DNA of 64,000 bases from positions 50,518,855 to 50,582,854 of the forward strand of contig NC_044986.1 in the NCBI RefSeq assembly GCF_008728515.1. The letters run 5' to 3'. The DNA comes from Papio anubis. Lineage: Eukaryota > Chordata > Mammalia > Primates > Cercopithecidae. The position numbers and the translations under genes were made by a program. Positions 45,401 to 57,284 of this stretch are shown here, piece by piece. The notes beneath the pieces are model-generated. The model saw nothing but the letters and a program-made list of their open reading frames with translations, made no database searches and was not told the DNA's origin. Numbering within the stretch: position 1 is the first letter of the stretch; each line of letters opens with the position of its first letter.

Positions 45401-45430
<30 letters not shown>
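45401..45430. repeat. Poly-A run, 30 bases
   Basis: A30 inside the LTR, followed by CGAAGTCGGATTAGG. It could mark a small retroposed fragment within the LTR, or simple expansion. Confidence 0.95.
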
Positions 45431-45431
<1 letters not shown>

Positions 45432-45706
45432 GAAGTCGGATTAGGCTGTTGCTTGCTTGCACAGAAGCCAACATGCCTTGTTCTCACAATACAATTGCAA
45501 ACTGCTGTTGTACTGTTTCTTTGTCAAGCAGGAGAAGATAAATTCAAGGTAACAAAAAACATATGCAGAAGGAATGAATGCCTATAAGGATGTTGCAACT
45601 AACTGCTGAGGCCCAGAAGTCTGGTTGTTCAGGATGTTATTAGAGATTAAAGAAACACAAACTTTCCCATTGGTTCCCTAAAACTCTCCCTCTTACTCTC
45701 TAGCAG

Positions 45707-45735
45707 CAAACAACAACAACAACAACAACAACAAA
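45707..45735. repeat. (CAA)n trinucleotide array
   Basis: About nine CAA units, ending in AAAACAAACAAAAACC. Confidence 0.95.
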
Positions 45736-46290
45736 AACAAACAAAAACCTCTCTGCTTTGTCTTATTGTTAAGACTTATCTGAGAGATCTTGCCCTGTTC
45801 CCACTTTGGCCAAATGGAATACACTTTTATCTATCCCCAGACATTGGTGTGTTAGTGTTTGGCTTCAACTGAGCATCAGGTACATGAGCCCGAATATGGG
45901 CCTCTACAACATCTTCACCTACTTACTATTTTGTCTCTGTGTGTGGTGAGAATACTTAAAATCTACTCTATTGGCAATTTTCAAATATAAATGTATTTTT
46001 ATCCACCATAGTCACCATGATGTGCAATCAATTTTTCAAACTTACTCCTCCTGGCTAACTAGAATTTGGTGTCTTTTGACCAACATCTCTTCAATTTCCC
46101 CATGCCCTAGCTTCTGATGACTACCAATTAACTCTCTGTATCTATGAGTTTTACTTATTTAAACGCTACATATAAGTGAGATTATGTCATGTTGGCTTTT
46201 AAGTGCCTGGCTTATTTCACTTGACATAAAGTCTCCCAGGTTCATATGTGTTGTTGCACATGACAGGATTTCTTTCCTTTTTAAGGTCCA

Positions 46291-48483
46291 TTAACCTTTT
46301 ACTGTTACTGAGCTGTTACTGAGGCAATCCAAACTTATTGGACAATTATATGTTATTTGAATAAATTGAAACATAACAGCTTATAAAGGGTCAAATGGTA
46401 GTAACAATCTAATAAATAGGTTTGGAATATTATTTCTTAGCTTAAAAGATGAAGATAATACTGGTCAGAGTCTTCTAGGCTTGAATTCTGGGCTACTTAG
46501 AGTTTATCAAGTAAATTGTAAAAGGATAGCCAATCAATATTTCACATGAATTTCTGTATGAATTTCGATTTGACAAGAAAGACTTTGTAAACAAAACCAC
46601 TATTATCTGTGAACTACCTAATGTGGAAAGAAATATCCCTAAATAAAATCTTGAAAAAGTATATTACTCAATTTTTTTTCCTACAGATATCCCATATGTT
46701 GTAAAATCTTTCTTCTTAAGAAAATATTTTATTCAGTTTTAGAATGTTAAAGTTTCTCCACTCTAATATATACAGAACTTCTCTAACCTTTAAAAATACT
46801 GCTTCACTTATTACTCATGATAATTGGGCCACATACATAATTAAAGCATACCATTTATTATCTCCCCGTGTAAAAGGGCATCTGGTTCCCCAACTTAACT
46901 TCAAACTGTAATTTTAAACAAATTATAAAGTGTTTTGAAACATTAATGTGGTTAATTGTCTTATCTATTGTCTGTGTTCATCAGGAGCTGTGACACACAC
47001 AAAGGAAAGTAATCAGAGGAAGGAAGAGAAGAAGCTAAGTTCAAGGGCATTCATTAATCATGCCTTAGATGACTGAGCGTTTTATTATTTTCCCAAGTAA
47101 CTGAGGCTGACAGTATCATGAATCGTTTACATACCAGTATTCAAACATTCCATTTTTAAATTGGGAGGGGGTAAGTTTTAGAATAGAATAATGAAATTCC
47201 CTCCATTTCCTCCTAGTGTACATAATTAAGAAGAACCTAATGGAAACATGAGGTTCTAAGGTCCATGCTGGAAACAATAATCAGAACTGTAGGAATTCTT
47301 TTATGGAAAACATTAATAAAAGGAAATTCTAGCAATAGAATTCATTGTTAAAACTGTAAGTTACAACAATATTGCCTCTGCATGCTGACTGTAATCCTCT
47401 GTAATCTTCAAAGGCAAACAGGGACAGTAATAATCTTTTCATGTACTCTTAACTTTCTTCTCTGAAAGGCTAGAAAATGTCTTATATATAGCACTCATAC
47501 TGTCATTTAGTCAAACCCAGTTTCTATTTTTCTTCAACTTCTAGATGAATGGATGCTAAGTCTTTCGGACACAATGTGAATTTCCTAAGTGTCTGTGGAC
47601 TACATCTCCTATTTTTATTTCTCGAAGTTTCTCTCAAAGTGTGATAAAGAGTTTCACTCTATTGGTACTGTTAACTGCCAACCACTTTGAAGGCATCCTC
47701 CTCCTCTTTTTTTCTTTTTCCGCACATGTAGGCAAGCAGTAAGAAAACTCAGAGTCCCTCTCCCTTGGCTATGGCAGGGAAGTTCAAACCATTTAAATCC
47801 TCACCTATTGGAGCTGAGGGTAAGGGACTCACTTGGATCCAACCCTTAACCCCATTAAATACCAGAACTCCACTTCTTCCTTAGGTTTCACTTCTCACTG
47901 AACCTGAGCCTCTTTTGTTGTGGATTATCTTGCCCTTTAGTAGGTAATAATACCATGTAAGTAATAAATTTGTTTCATGTCCATTGTTTCCTTTCAGTCT
48001 TGATATCCATAAATTACTAGGGGCTGAGGTGGTGTAGAGTTGCCTAGTATTCACCAAATAAAGTAAAAAACACACACACACACTGAGTGAAAAATCTAGA
48101 GAAACATCGTTGCCACACACAGTTTTCTTGCTTGCTGCTGGTAAATATACCCTTCTCTATCCATGAGTTCAATTAACAACTTTGGATAGAAAATATTCAT
48201 AAGGAAAAATGGATGGCTGCATGAAAGGAGAGTGCTCTACCTGACTTTATTCACTAATCAGAATATGCCTCAAAACTGGGTGGCAAAAACTGAGCTGTGG
48301 GTTTTGAGGAAGATTCCAATAACAAGAAAAATGTACAAACATTTTTATTGCTGTTTATCCCTAAGCAATACAGCATAACAACAATTTGTACAGCATTTAC
48401 ATTGTATTAAGTATTACAAGTAATCTAAAAAGGATTTAAAATACATGAGAGAATATAAGTAGTTTATATGCAAATACTAGGCC
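46291..48483. other. Unassigned stretch
   Basis: About 2.2 kb. The part around 47740-48130 is less AT-rich and could be an old LTR (AATAAATTTG near 47963), but I cannot bound it. A short CA tract lies at 48071-48083. No gene. Confidence 0.4.
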
Positions 48484-48785
48484 TTTTTTTTGGGCGGGGG
48501 GTGGGGGAGGGAGTCTCGCTCTGTCGCCCAGGCTGGAGTGCAGTGGCCGGATCTCAGCTCACTGCAAGCTCCGCCTCCCAGGTTTACACCATTCTCCTGC
48601 CTCAGCCTCCGGAGTAGCCGGGACTACAGGCGCCCGCCACCGCGCCCGGCTAGTTTTTTGTATTTTTTAGTAGAGACGGGGTTTCACTTGTTAGCCAGGA
48701 TGGTCTCGATCTCCTGACCTCGTGATCCTCCCGTCTCGGCCTCCCAGAGTGCAGGGATTACAGGCTTGAGCCACCGCGCCCGGCC
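48484..48785 (-). mobile_element. Young Alu of AluYR (Old World monkey) type, minus strand
   Basis: The plus strand is an Alu complement with low divergence and intact CpGs. It shows variants I associate with macaque and baboon AluYR: GCAGTGGCCGGATCTCAGC, GGCTAGTTTTTTGTATTTTTTAG, CCCGTCTCGGCCTCC and ATTACAGGCTTGAGCCACCG. The start is unusual: a short T8 followed by a G-rich stretch (48492-48510) instead of a longer T run, so the tail side is altered. Target duplication not clear. Confidence 0.93.
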
Positions 48786-51327
48786 AAGGATTTGAGCATC
48801 TGCATTTTGGTATCTGTTGGGGGATGGGAGGTGGGGCAGCAGGTCCTGGAATCCATCGCCTATGGATACTGAGAGACAGACATACATAGAAGCTACAAAA
48901 GTGAATTACTTATTTCACCTCTTGCTGTTGACTTCAGGAAAACTATGCACTGTATCATCAGTATAGAGAGTTCTTGAAAAGCCTAGATCCTCCCAAGGTT
49001 TGAATAGGTGTTGAAAAAAGGAGATGCGGTGTTAGCTCAAATAGAGAAAAGAGAAGCAAACCTCTAGGGAAAATCATTTCCACTTTTAGAAGCAAGTTTG
49101 AAGTGGCAGATGACTATTCCTTTTTCTACTGAAAATATTTTCTTGGCTTCCTGTCAAGTAATGGGACTTGCAAAAGGCATTGAAGATTGGACCAACTAAT
49201 GAAATGGAATCAGGACATGGTTTCATAAAATAAGAGTGTTTTTTGTTTGTTTGTTTGTTTGTTTTTTTGGTAATTTATTTATAGTTTCTTCCTTTTTTTA
49301 CTTTTTTAACTTATTTATATTCCAAATAAGGTTTGTCATTTAGATAAACTTTTTATTTTGTCCCACATATCATTCCTATGGCTTCTTAGATTTAATAGGA
49401 TAATAAAATTTCTAAAGCAGCCTGGTCTATGTCTTCCTTAAATTAAAACTGCCTCTTTTACCAAAGTTACTAAAGACAAATATAAATAATCATGACCAAT
49501 ATATAAAGATATGAATGACATTTACAGAGAATAACTTTACTCAGTTATATAGGGTTACCCATAAACAAAGGGAATTTACTAGCTTCAATTAATAAAAAAA
49601 ATCTCATGGCATCTATGATATTTACTTCTGTCATCTCCACATTCAAAGGAAAACAAACACAGATTATCCACAGTTAATCACTTTTTATTTTACAAATGCT
49701 CTGTAAACAAAATGCTTCTCACACCTATTCAATACAATTAAAACATAATAATATAGCTTTGCCAAAAGGTGTATTCCAAAGTTATCAGTTAGATTTATTA
49801 ACTGATAAAGATGCACAATTTAATGTGAATGTTTCCTTTAGTGAATGTACAGAATTCTCTCAAAGTTAAATCATTCAAAACATACCTAAACTCATCTAAC
49901 TCAAAAATGTAGAATTCTTATACTCAATATCTGCACATTCTCACATACAAAATATAATCTAAACGTTATTTTTAACAATGTAAAATTTGTTTCTCTCTTT
50001 GTTATTGCCAAGATTCCACTGACTGTTGAAATATAAAAGAAAAATAGCACTAAATCAGGTGTGATTAAATCACCTTTTTCTGTTTATCTCCAACACTGGC
50101 ATTTATTGACACTTGGAAACTATTTATAAACTCATATTCTTATTGCTAACATCAATTATTATGCAAATACTTGAAATTTTTACTGACTTCATAAATAATG
50201 CATGAAAGTCTATAGACTTCAACTAGTGAGCATTATCTTTTGTGGTTTATAAATACAGAATACAGAATAAGGTATAGTTTGATGAGTCTGAACAACAGAT
50301 GTTTCTGCTTTATGAATTCTGGTCAAATCATTTGGAAAGAGTTTTATTTATACAATAAGCATCTGCGTTTTGGAAAGTTAAACTAAAAATTATTTTGTCA
50401 TTTTCTCTAATAGCTTGGGACCTACATAAATCTATTAAGTTGACCATAAATAGAACTGAAGGTGATAGTAGAGGTGTTTAAAATAAGTTTGGATAGTTTT
50501 TACACATGTAAATCTATAACATACCTTTACCAAAACCTAATATTTAAGAAGAATTAATGGAAATTATACAGTTATTCCAACTCTAAAGTTTTATGACACA
50601 AATATATTATTTACATAGTATCTTCACATTAATTTTGTTTAAAAATCTCCATTATACTTTAGAGGGGATTTCAATGAGAATATGTATACCCCATCTCATT
50701 TTATCAAGTTGAAAACTGATTATGGAACTTTTTGTAGGTACAGAGCAAGTTTAATCCATTTAACTGATGCCAGACTTCAGGTGTTTATGAATAACTATCA
50801 AGTATTCCTTTAACAATTTTTCTTTACAGGCCAGTCATCCTTACTTCCTTCAAGTAATTGTTAATTTGCTTGATGCCAGGAGCTCTAAATTATGTAGAAC
50901 TCATTTTGCTAATTTCCATTATAATATATATTTTGTACAAAAATTTGCATCCTCAACACCCACAGTTCAGTTTTTGCTGCCCAGTTTTGATGCATATTCT
51001 GATTAGTGAACAAAATCATACAGAAAACTCTTTTATTAAAAATAACCAAATCATAGTTGGGAGGGGGTGGTTAGGGCATATATTTTTGACCTTTATTTAT
51101 CTCTTAGCCAATACTAAGTATTTTCACATATAATCCTATAAAATGCTTCTCCATGTTACACTTGAATACTCAAAGTTTTGAGGTTATATATAGAATTTCA
51201 CAATTGCCTTTTTATTTCTCTATTCAACAAATTCTACCACTTAGACACTGGCTTTCTCTGTTTCTTCTGTGATAGTTGATAGAATTTTACCTATATTTAC
51301 CCCAATAAATGAATTATCCAGCTATAT
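48786..51327. other. AT-rich unassigned stretch with a (TTTG)n array
   Basis: About 2.5 kb. (TTTG)n lies at 49239-49268. The remainder is AT-rich with only short open frames, the longest being 91 codons at 50858-51133, without a recognisable domain. No named element recognised. Confidence 0.45.
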
Positions 51328-51397
51328 TTTGCACAGGGGTTCTGCTGATCTTCTTGTATTGTTCCAATTTTAGTATATGTGCTGCCAAAGCAAGCAC
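51328..51397 (-). pseudogene. U6 snRNA pseudogene, 3'-truncated, minus strand
   Basis: Read on the minus strand from 51397, it gives GTGCTTGCTTTGGCAGCACA, then TATACTAAAATTGGAACAAT and AGAAGATCAGCA, the 5' portion of U6 snRNA with several substitutions and small deletions (GAGAAG is AAGAAG, and GCATGGCC is shortened). Similarity stops after about nucleotide 70, losing the 3' stem and terminal T run. U6 is the catalytic-core spliceosomal snRNA, and primate genomes carry hundreds of dead copies spread by L1. No U6 upstream promoter elements (PSE or TATA at the right spacing) are evident beyond 51397. Confidence 0.93.
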
Positions 51398-51750
51398 CAG
51401 CTATTTCTGAAGAACTGATATGTACTACTAAGAACACAAGATAAAGAGAGTCCTAGGAATAAAGTTGGTAAGCCAATTTTTTTATTCTGTTTCCTATCCT
51501 TTCATTTTCCTTCTTGTCTTCCATTCTAGAGCTGATTCACAGGAATCCTTCAAACACTTCTTGGATAGGTCTTTCTGGAGTCCCTTCAAAAGTTCTCGTT
51601 TGTAGATGCACATAAGATATGAGAGGGCCAGAATTCTTCATGAGTCCAACTCTTTTGTTGGAACTCAAGAAAAGAGACTAGATTGGAGAGTAGAACTAGA
51701 TTTTTTGAGTCATGTTTTAATAATGACTACTCCACATGTACACATTTAGA
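51398..51750. other. Unassigned spacer
   Basis: About 350 bases with nothing recognised. Confidence 0.45.
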
Positions 51751-52220
51751 TGCTGTCCCCAGTTGAAGAGTTCTGCCCACTGTCAAAATTCATGTCCACC
51801 TGGAACCTCAGAATGTGAGCTTATTTGGAAATAAGATTTTGCAGATGTAGTTAGTTAAGATGAGGTCATACTGGAGTAGGGTGGGCCATAAATCCAATCA
51901 CTAGTGTCTTTATAAGAAAGGGAAATTCAGACATGGAGACATAGAAGCACACAAAGAAGAAGGTCATGCAAAGAAGGAGGCAGAGGTAGGAAGAAAGCAG
52001 CTACAAACCAATCAGAAGAAGGATATCTGAGAGCCCTCAGAAGACTCAGAAGACTGGAAGAGGCAAGGAAAGTTCCTTCCCTAAGAGCCCTCAGAGGAAG
52101 CTCCGCCCTCAGTGGAAGCACCTTCTAACCTCCAGAACTATGAAAGAATACATACCTGTTATTTTTAAGCCGCCAAGTTTAAGATAATTTGCTACGGCAG
52201 CTCTAGAAAACAAATATACA
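51751..52220 (+). mobile_element. Solo MLT1-type MaLR LTR
   Basis: MLT1 blocks in order: CAAAATTCATGTCC, CCTCAGAATGTGAGCTTATT, GGAAATAAGATTTTGCAGAT, GTTAAGATGAGGTCATACTG, GAGTAGGGTGGGCCATAAAT, TAGTGTCTTTATAAGAA and CTAACCTCCAGAACTATGA. It ends AAACAAATATACA at 52220. About 470 bp, complete. A short internal duplication of AGAGCCCTCAGA-type units lies at 52030-52095. The 5-bp flanks do not match. Confidence 0.92.
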
Positions 52221-52263
52221 CAGGATTCTTCGTTCGAATAGTTCTGAAGGAGATATGTATATA

Positions 52264-52375
52264 CAGATTTATATATTTATAAACATACAACAGATTTATA
52301 TATTTATAAATATAAAACAGATTTATATAATTTTATAAACATAAAATAGATTTATATAGTTTTGTAAATATAAGC
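52264..52375. repeat. AT-rich minisatellite, 27-29-bp unit, four copies
   Basis: Units at 52264-52290, 52291-52317, 52318-52346 and 52347-52375. Each starts (C/T)AGATTTATATA and ends AAACATA- or AAATATA-like. Divergence grows to the right. Confidence 0.93.
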
Positions 52376-53223
52376 TTAATTTTTAATTACTAAAATTTTT
52401 TCTGTAGGCTCTCAATTAATAAGGCAAATACACAATGGCCAAACAGAATAATAACTGTCCTTTATTATTGTAAAATAATAATGCTGCTTTTTACTTATAG
52501 ATTATAAAGAATTACTGTGGGCAATTTAAAGCCTTTTCAAAAATGGTTTAAAACTAAATCTATAGTATTCAAACATGATTATAGGACATTTCTTGTTTGA
52601 AATTATTTATCCTATTATAGTTTATATACAATATCCAATTTTATATTTCTACTTTAATATATTCAGCATTTAGCTCTGGACTCAAGATTATCGAACCATA
52701 GCCATTTATTTCAATTTCATATTTTGTCTTCATGTAGAAAATCCAAAATTTTATTTAAAATTTAGAATTCTCAAATTCTTAAACATGAACTGAGAAGAAA
52801 ACATAGTATGGTAACATTTTAAAATGTTTAGTAAAGTTAATGCATCACATGTAATATATCCAGAATTGTATTCAACTGACATTTAATAAATATATCTGTG
52901 GATTATTCCTTTGAAGTAATATTTTAAGCATACACATGCATAGAGATACAGGTACATACATGGTTCAATATGGTGTTTTATTCCTTGCCTATAATTACAT
53001 AGGTAAAAAGAATGCATATTTATGCTGAAATGAAACCATTTTGCTTTCTAAAAGGAAACTCAGACACACATTTCTAAGTGCAATGACAGCAAATACTAAT
53101 ACATTTACATACATTATTTTGTCTTTTGACCTTTTCAAGCAACATCATGCAAGGATATGTAGGTTACATTTGATCAGTTTTCAGATGTTTTGGCAGGTTT
53201 TGAGAAATCTTGTTTTATATCTT
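52376..53223. other. AT-rich unassigned stretch
   Basis: About 850 bases with nothing recognised up to the MaLR 5' LTR. Confidence 0.45.
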
Positions 53224-53597
53224 TGATAAGTTTGACTGTGTCCCCACCCATACATCATCTTGAATTGTAATTCCCATAATCCCCATGTGTTGTGGGAGGG
53301 ATCCAGTGGGAGGTAATTTAATCATGGGGGCGATCACTCTCCTGCTGTTCTTGTGATAGTAAATTAGTTCTCACAAGATAATCATGGTTTCATAAGGGGT
53401 TTTTCCCTTTTTGCTCAGCACTTCTCCTTCCTGCTGCCATGTTTAGAAGAATGTATTTACTTCCCCTTCCAATATGATTGTAAGTTTCCTGAGGCCTCTC
53501 CAGCCCTGTGGAACTGTGAGTTAATTAAACCTCTTTTCTTTATAAATTACCAAGTCTCAGGTATTTCTTTATAGCAGCATGAGAATGGACTAATACA
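53224..53597 (+). mobile_element. 5' LTR of an MST-type MaLR element
   Basis: Starts TGATAAGTTTGACTGTGTCC and ends GAGAATGGACTAATACA, 374 bp. Blocks such as GTGGGAGGGATCCAGTGGG, GGCCTCTCCAGCCCTGTGG and TAAATTACCAAGTCTCAGG fit MST and not THE1. It is followed directly by internal sequence. ATCTT before it pairs with ATCGT after the 3' LTR (4 of 5), the 5-bp duplication of this class. Confidence 0.95.
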
Positions 53598-55043
53598 GAA
53601 AACTGGTAGTGCAGAGGGTGGGGTGCTCCTGTAAAGATACCCCAAAACGTGGAAACATTGGAACTGGGTAACAGGCAGAGGCTGGAAAAGTTTGGGGGGC
53701 TTAGAAGAAGACAGGAAGATTTGGGAAAGTTTAGAATTTCCTAGAGATTTGTTGAATGGTTTTGACCAAAATGCTTAAGGTGATATGGACAATTAAGTCA
53801 AGGTTGAGGTCTTGATGGAGATAAGGAATTTGTTGGGAATTGGAGTATAGGCCACTCTTGCTATGGAGGGAGACTGGAAGCATTTTTCCCTGCAGAACTT
53901 TGAACTTGAGAGAGATGATTTAGGGTATCTGGCAGAAAAAAAAAGTTAAGTGCCAAAGCATTCAAGAGGAAGCAGAGCATAAATTTGAAAATTTTGCAGC
54001 CTGATGATGTGAGAGAAAAGAAAACCTCATTTTCTGGGAAGAAATTCAAGCCAATAGGGAAAATGTCTTGAGGACATGTCAGAGACCTTTACAATAGCCC
54101 CTCCCATCATAGGCCTGAAGCCCTAGGAGGGAAAAATGGTTGTGTGCCCCTCTTCCCACAACCCATGCAGCCTCAGGACATGGTGCCCTGTTTCCCAGCT
54201 GCTTCAGCTCCAGCTGTGGCTAAAAGGGGTCAGTGTACAGCTCAGGCTGTTGCTTCAGTGGGTACAAGCCCTAAGCCTTGCCAGCTTCCACATGGTATTG
54301 GGTCTGCAGGTACACAGAAGTCAAGAAAAGAGCTTTGTGAACCTCTGTCTAGATTTTAGAGGATGTATGGAAATGCCTGGATATCCAGGCACAAGTTTGC
54401 TATGGGGGCAGAGCCTTCATGGCGGGCCTCTCCTGAGGAAATGCAGAAAGGAAAGGTGGGGTTGGTGCCCCCACACAGCACTGTCTGGTGGAGCAGTGAG
54501 AAGAGGGCCACCATCCTCTAGACCCCACAATGGTAGATCCATCCACAGCTTGCACTGTGCACCTGGAAAAGCCACAGACACTGAATGTCAGCCTGTGAAA
54601 GCAGCTGAAGGGGCACCATACCCTGCAAAGCCACAGAAGCAGAACCGCCCAAGGCTGTGGCAGCTCACCTCTTGGAATGGCATAACTTAGATGTGAGACA
54701 TGGAGTCAAAGGAGATCATTTTGCAACTTTAAAGTTTAATGACTGCCCTATTGGATTTTGGATTTGAATGGGGCCTGAAGCCCCTTTGTGTTGGCCAATT
54801 ACCCTGTTTGGAATGGGTATATTTAACCAATGACTGTATCACCATTGTATCTAGGATGTAACTAACTTACTTTTGATTTTACACATCTGTAGGCAGAAGG
54901 AACTTGCTTTGTCTCAGATGAGACTTTGACTTGAACTTTCAAGTACATGCTGGAATGAGTTAAAACTTTGGGGAACTGTGGGAAGGTCATGATTGTTTTT
55001 TGAAATGTGAGTACATGAGATTTGGGAGGGACCAGGTATAGAA
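53598..55043 (+). mobile_element. MST internal region (non-coding MaLR interior)
   Basis: About 1.45 kb between the two LTRs, without recognisable gag, pol or env, as is usual for MST and THE1 interiors, which depended on ERVL-type proteins supplied in trans. It begins GAAAACTGGTAGTGCAGAGG and ends with a purine-rich GAGATTTGGGAGGGACCAGG just before the 3' LTR, in the position of a polypurine tract. Less AT-rich than the flanks. A 184-codon open frame at 54136-54690 has no known family and is not evidence of a gene. Confidence 0.9.
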
Positions 55044-55414
55044 TGATACGGTATGGCTATGTCCCCACCCAAATCTCTTCTTGAATTATAGTTACCATAA
55101 TCTTCACATGTCATGGGAGGGACCCAGTGGGAGGTTATTTAATCGTGGGGTTGGTTACCCTCATACTGTTCTTATAATAGTGAGTTCTCCCTAGGTATGA
55201 TGGTTTTATTAGGGGCGTCTCCCCCTTAGCTCAGCACTTCTGTTTCTTGCTGCCATGTGAAGGACATGTTTACTTCCCCTTCTGACATGACTGTAAGTAA
55301 GTTTCCTGAGACCTCCCCAGCCCTATGGAACTGTGAGTTTATTAAACCTCTTATCTTTATAAATTACCCAGTCCCAGGCATTTCTTCATGGTGGTGTGAG
55401 AATGGACTAATACA
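55044..55414 (+). mobile_element. 3' LTR of the same MST-type MaLR
   Basis: Starts TGATACGGTATGGCTATGTC and ends GAGAATGGACTAATACA, 371 bp. It is clearly homologous to the LTR at 53224-53597 but differs at many sites, so the insertion is old. The ATCGT that follows (55415-55419) supports a single integration event. Confidence 0.95.
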
Positions 55415-57088
55415 ATCGTTTTTAGCTTTCGTTTTTTAGTGATGCAATTCAAGTTAAGGGAAGAAGAGTGTGGTAAAAATCAGCCTTGTTAAGACCTATA
55501 AATCATGAATTCAGCAGCTAATTCAAAGCACAATTTTGTACATGGTACAAAACTATCTATTGCAGATGACTAATTTCAACTCTATCAAAGTGACAAAAAA
55601 AGAGCCATCAACATCAGCCCTCCTCAAAAATGTGTGCACTATTTTACTAACAAACAGTAACACCTAAACAATGAGCAATATTAGGAAGATAAAAACCCAT
55701 AATGTAATGTACTATTTGACAGCCAAGTACTTTAACAATGTCCTATCCTTTCTATTACCTCGGGATACTTTATTCTTCTGCTAACATCAGCCCTCCTAAT
55801 CTTTCACATTACATTCCTATATTGTACCATTTCAGAATTTTCTGCCTCACAGTTGGAACGTTACCAGATATTCCTCAGTGTATGGACCACCTGCTATTGC
55901 TCTCAGCTCATGTTTGGATAAAACTGGTTTATGTAAAATTTTATTTTTTTCTTCTGGTAAATGAAAGCTAATTTGCAATATGTTTCCATGGGAAAATTCT
56001 AGGCATAAAAATCATATAACCACATCTAAAATTGCTAAACAACATTTTTAAAATACTTAAAATTTAATGATAAATCATAGTCATAAGCCCATAAAATAAA
56101 GTGATATCAAAATGAAAATTAGGAACACAAAAGTATGTGCTACAGGGAAAAATATAATCCAAAAGTTCTCAAACAGTCTACAAAGTCTATAAAATCTATG
56201 TATTGAGTTTCTACTATGCATTCAGCACTGTTTTATGACCAAACATAATAAAATATTCTTGTTGTAAGTGGAGAAGTTTAGGCTGTATATGGGATATTGT
56301 TATCATACATCAACGGCCACTGAATAACAATAAGAACTCGCATTCTGTTCTTATGAAGGCATGCTTGTAATGGCTACTGCCAAATGAGACTCTATTTTAC
56401 AATAGGGTGTGCATTTCTTATATATGTTTTATGTATCTCCGTTATTTAAAGGATGTCTCTCCGTATGCTTTTCTCTTAAGATTCTATTCCACTTTACTTT
56501 CAGACAACTAGCTTTTATTGTTTATTCCGTAGACTCTCTATTTGTTTCTCACCAATCAATGTTGGGCATGAAGCCAGGCCCAACAGAAGTCCTTAGTCCA
56601 TGGAGAATTACTTTTTTTCACACTACCATAAGAATTAATATCTTAAAAATTTTCCAATATGTCAATGTAAAACTTAGAAAAGTTTAATCATTCCACATTG
56701 CCTTTGGCATTATAATTAAATATCTGGCTTAATATATAAAGCCTTTCACAGTTTAGCTTAATGGCAGCTATCTTCTTCCCATACAATTCACTCAACCTCA
56801 AAACTTGAAACTGCATACCCATTCATGGTTCTTTGCTTTTTTCCCTGCTTGCCAGGCTGTATCTAAGTTATATCAGATATTTTACTCACTGTTATCTCTT
56901 TTATACACCCTCTGTCATGTTTGCAGAGTGAATCGTCTCTATGGCTAATAGTTTATATAGACATCTATCATAGATTATGTTTTTAATTATATATTTACTT
57001 GTAGAACTTGTTCTTTGATTACAGGCATTCACCATACATGCCTCCCTCTGACTTCCTTCAAAACATACTTCATTGACTAAACTCAACA
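55415..57088. other. AT-rich unassigned stretch; weak L2-like segment at 56195-56240
   Basis: About 1.7 kb. TATTGAGTTTCTACTATGCA and TTCAGCACTGTTTTATG near 56204 resemble the complement of the L2 3' end, which would place it on the minus strand. The rest is unrecognised. Confidence 0.4.
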
Positions 57089-57225
57089 GGCACTGTAGCC
57101 TAGTAGTAAAAACAACATATTCAGGGGCCAAGATTCTTGCCTTTGGATCCCAGGGCCATGTACTACTAGCTTTCTGACCTTGAGCAAGTTACTTACTTAA
57201 ACTTTCAGTATCATAAGTTTCATTA
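57089..57225 (+). mobile_element. MIR 5' half, plus strand
   Basis: GGCACTGTAGCCTAGTAGTA, TCTTGCCTTTGGATCCCAGG, CATGTACTACTAGCTTTCTG and CCTTGAGCAAGTTACTTACT follow MIR from its tRNA-like 5' end through the core. The 3' part is lost. Confidence 0.85.
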
Positions 57226-57284
57226 CTAGTGTGTTCATACTAGTGTAGAGCAGGTTCTTAATGTTGTTTCATTCAACAGCCTTC

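Larger units (their letters stand above)
45345..45911 (+). mobile_element. Solo LTR (ERV1-like) with A30 and CAA arrays
   Basis: Bounded by the resumption of L1 on both sides, it starts TGTAATTGGGTCCC and ends GGCCTCTACAACA, fitting TG...CA LTR ends over 567 bp. It contains a 30-base A run (45401-45430) and a CAA array (about 45707-45735), both unusual inside an LTR. The flanks ACCT (45341-45344) and TCTT (45912-45915) agree poorly, so a 4-bp duplication is only suggested. Subfamily not named; orientation inferred from the U5-like right end. Confidence 0.58.
45200..46290 (-). mobile_element. L1 (L1MA/L1MB age) 3' end, minus strand, split by an LTR
   Basis: The plus strand is the L1 3' UTR complement at 45200-45344 (ATACATATTTAAGATGTACT, CTAAATCAAGCTATTTAACA, GTGCATTACC). 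It resumes at 45916-46290 with TTACTATTTTGTCTCTGTG, GAGAATACTTAAAATCTACT, CTTTTGACCAACATCTC and the ORF2 end (GTGCCTGGCTTATTTCACTT). The LTR fills exactly the gap between the two pieces. Confidence 0.87.

Noticed and set aside
54136..54690. 184-codon open frame, the longest in the window
   Set aside because: It lies wholly in the non-coding interior of an MST-type MaLR, has no recognisable domain, and MaLR interiors do not encode conserved proteins.
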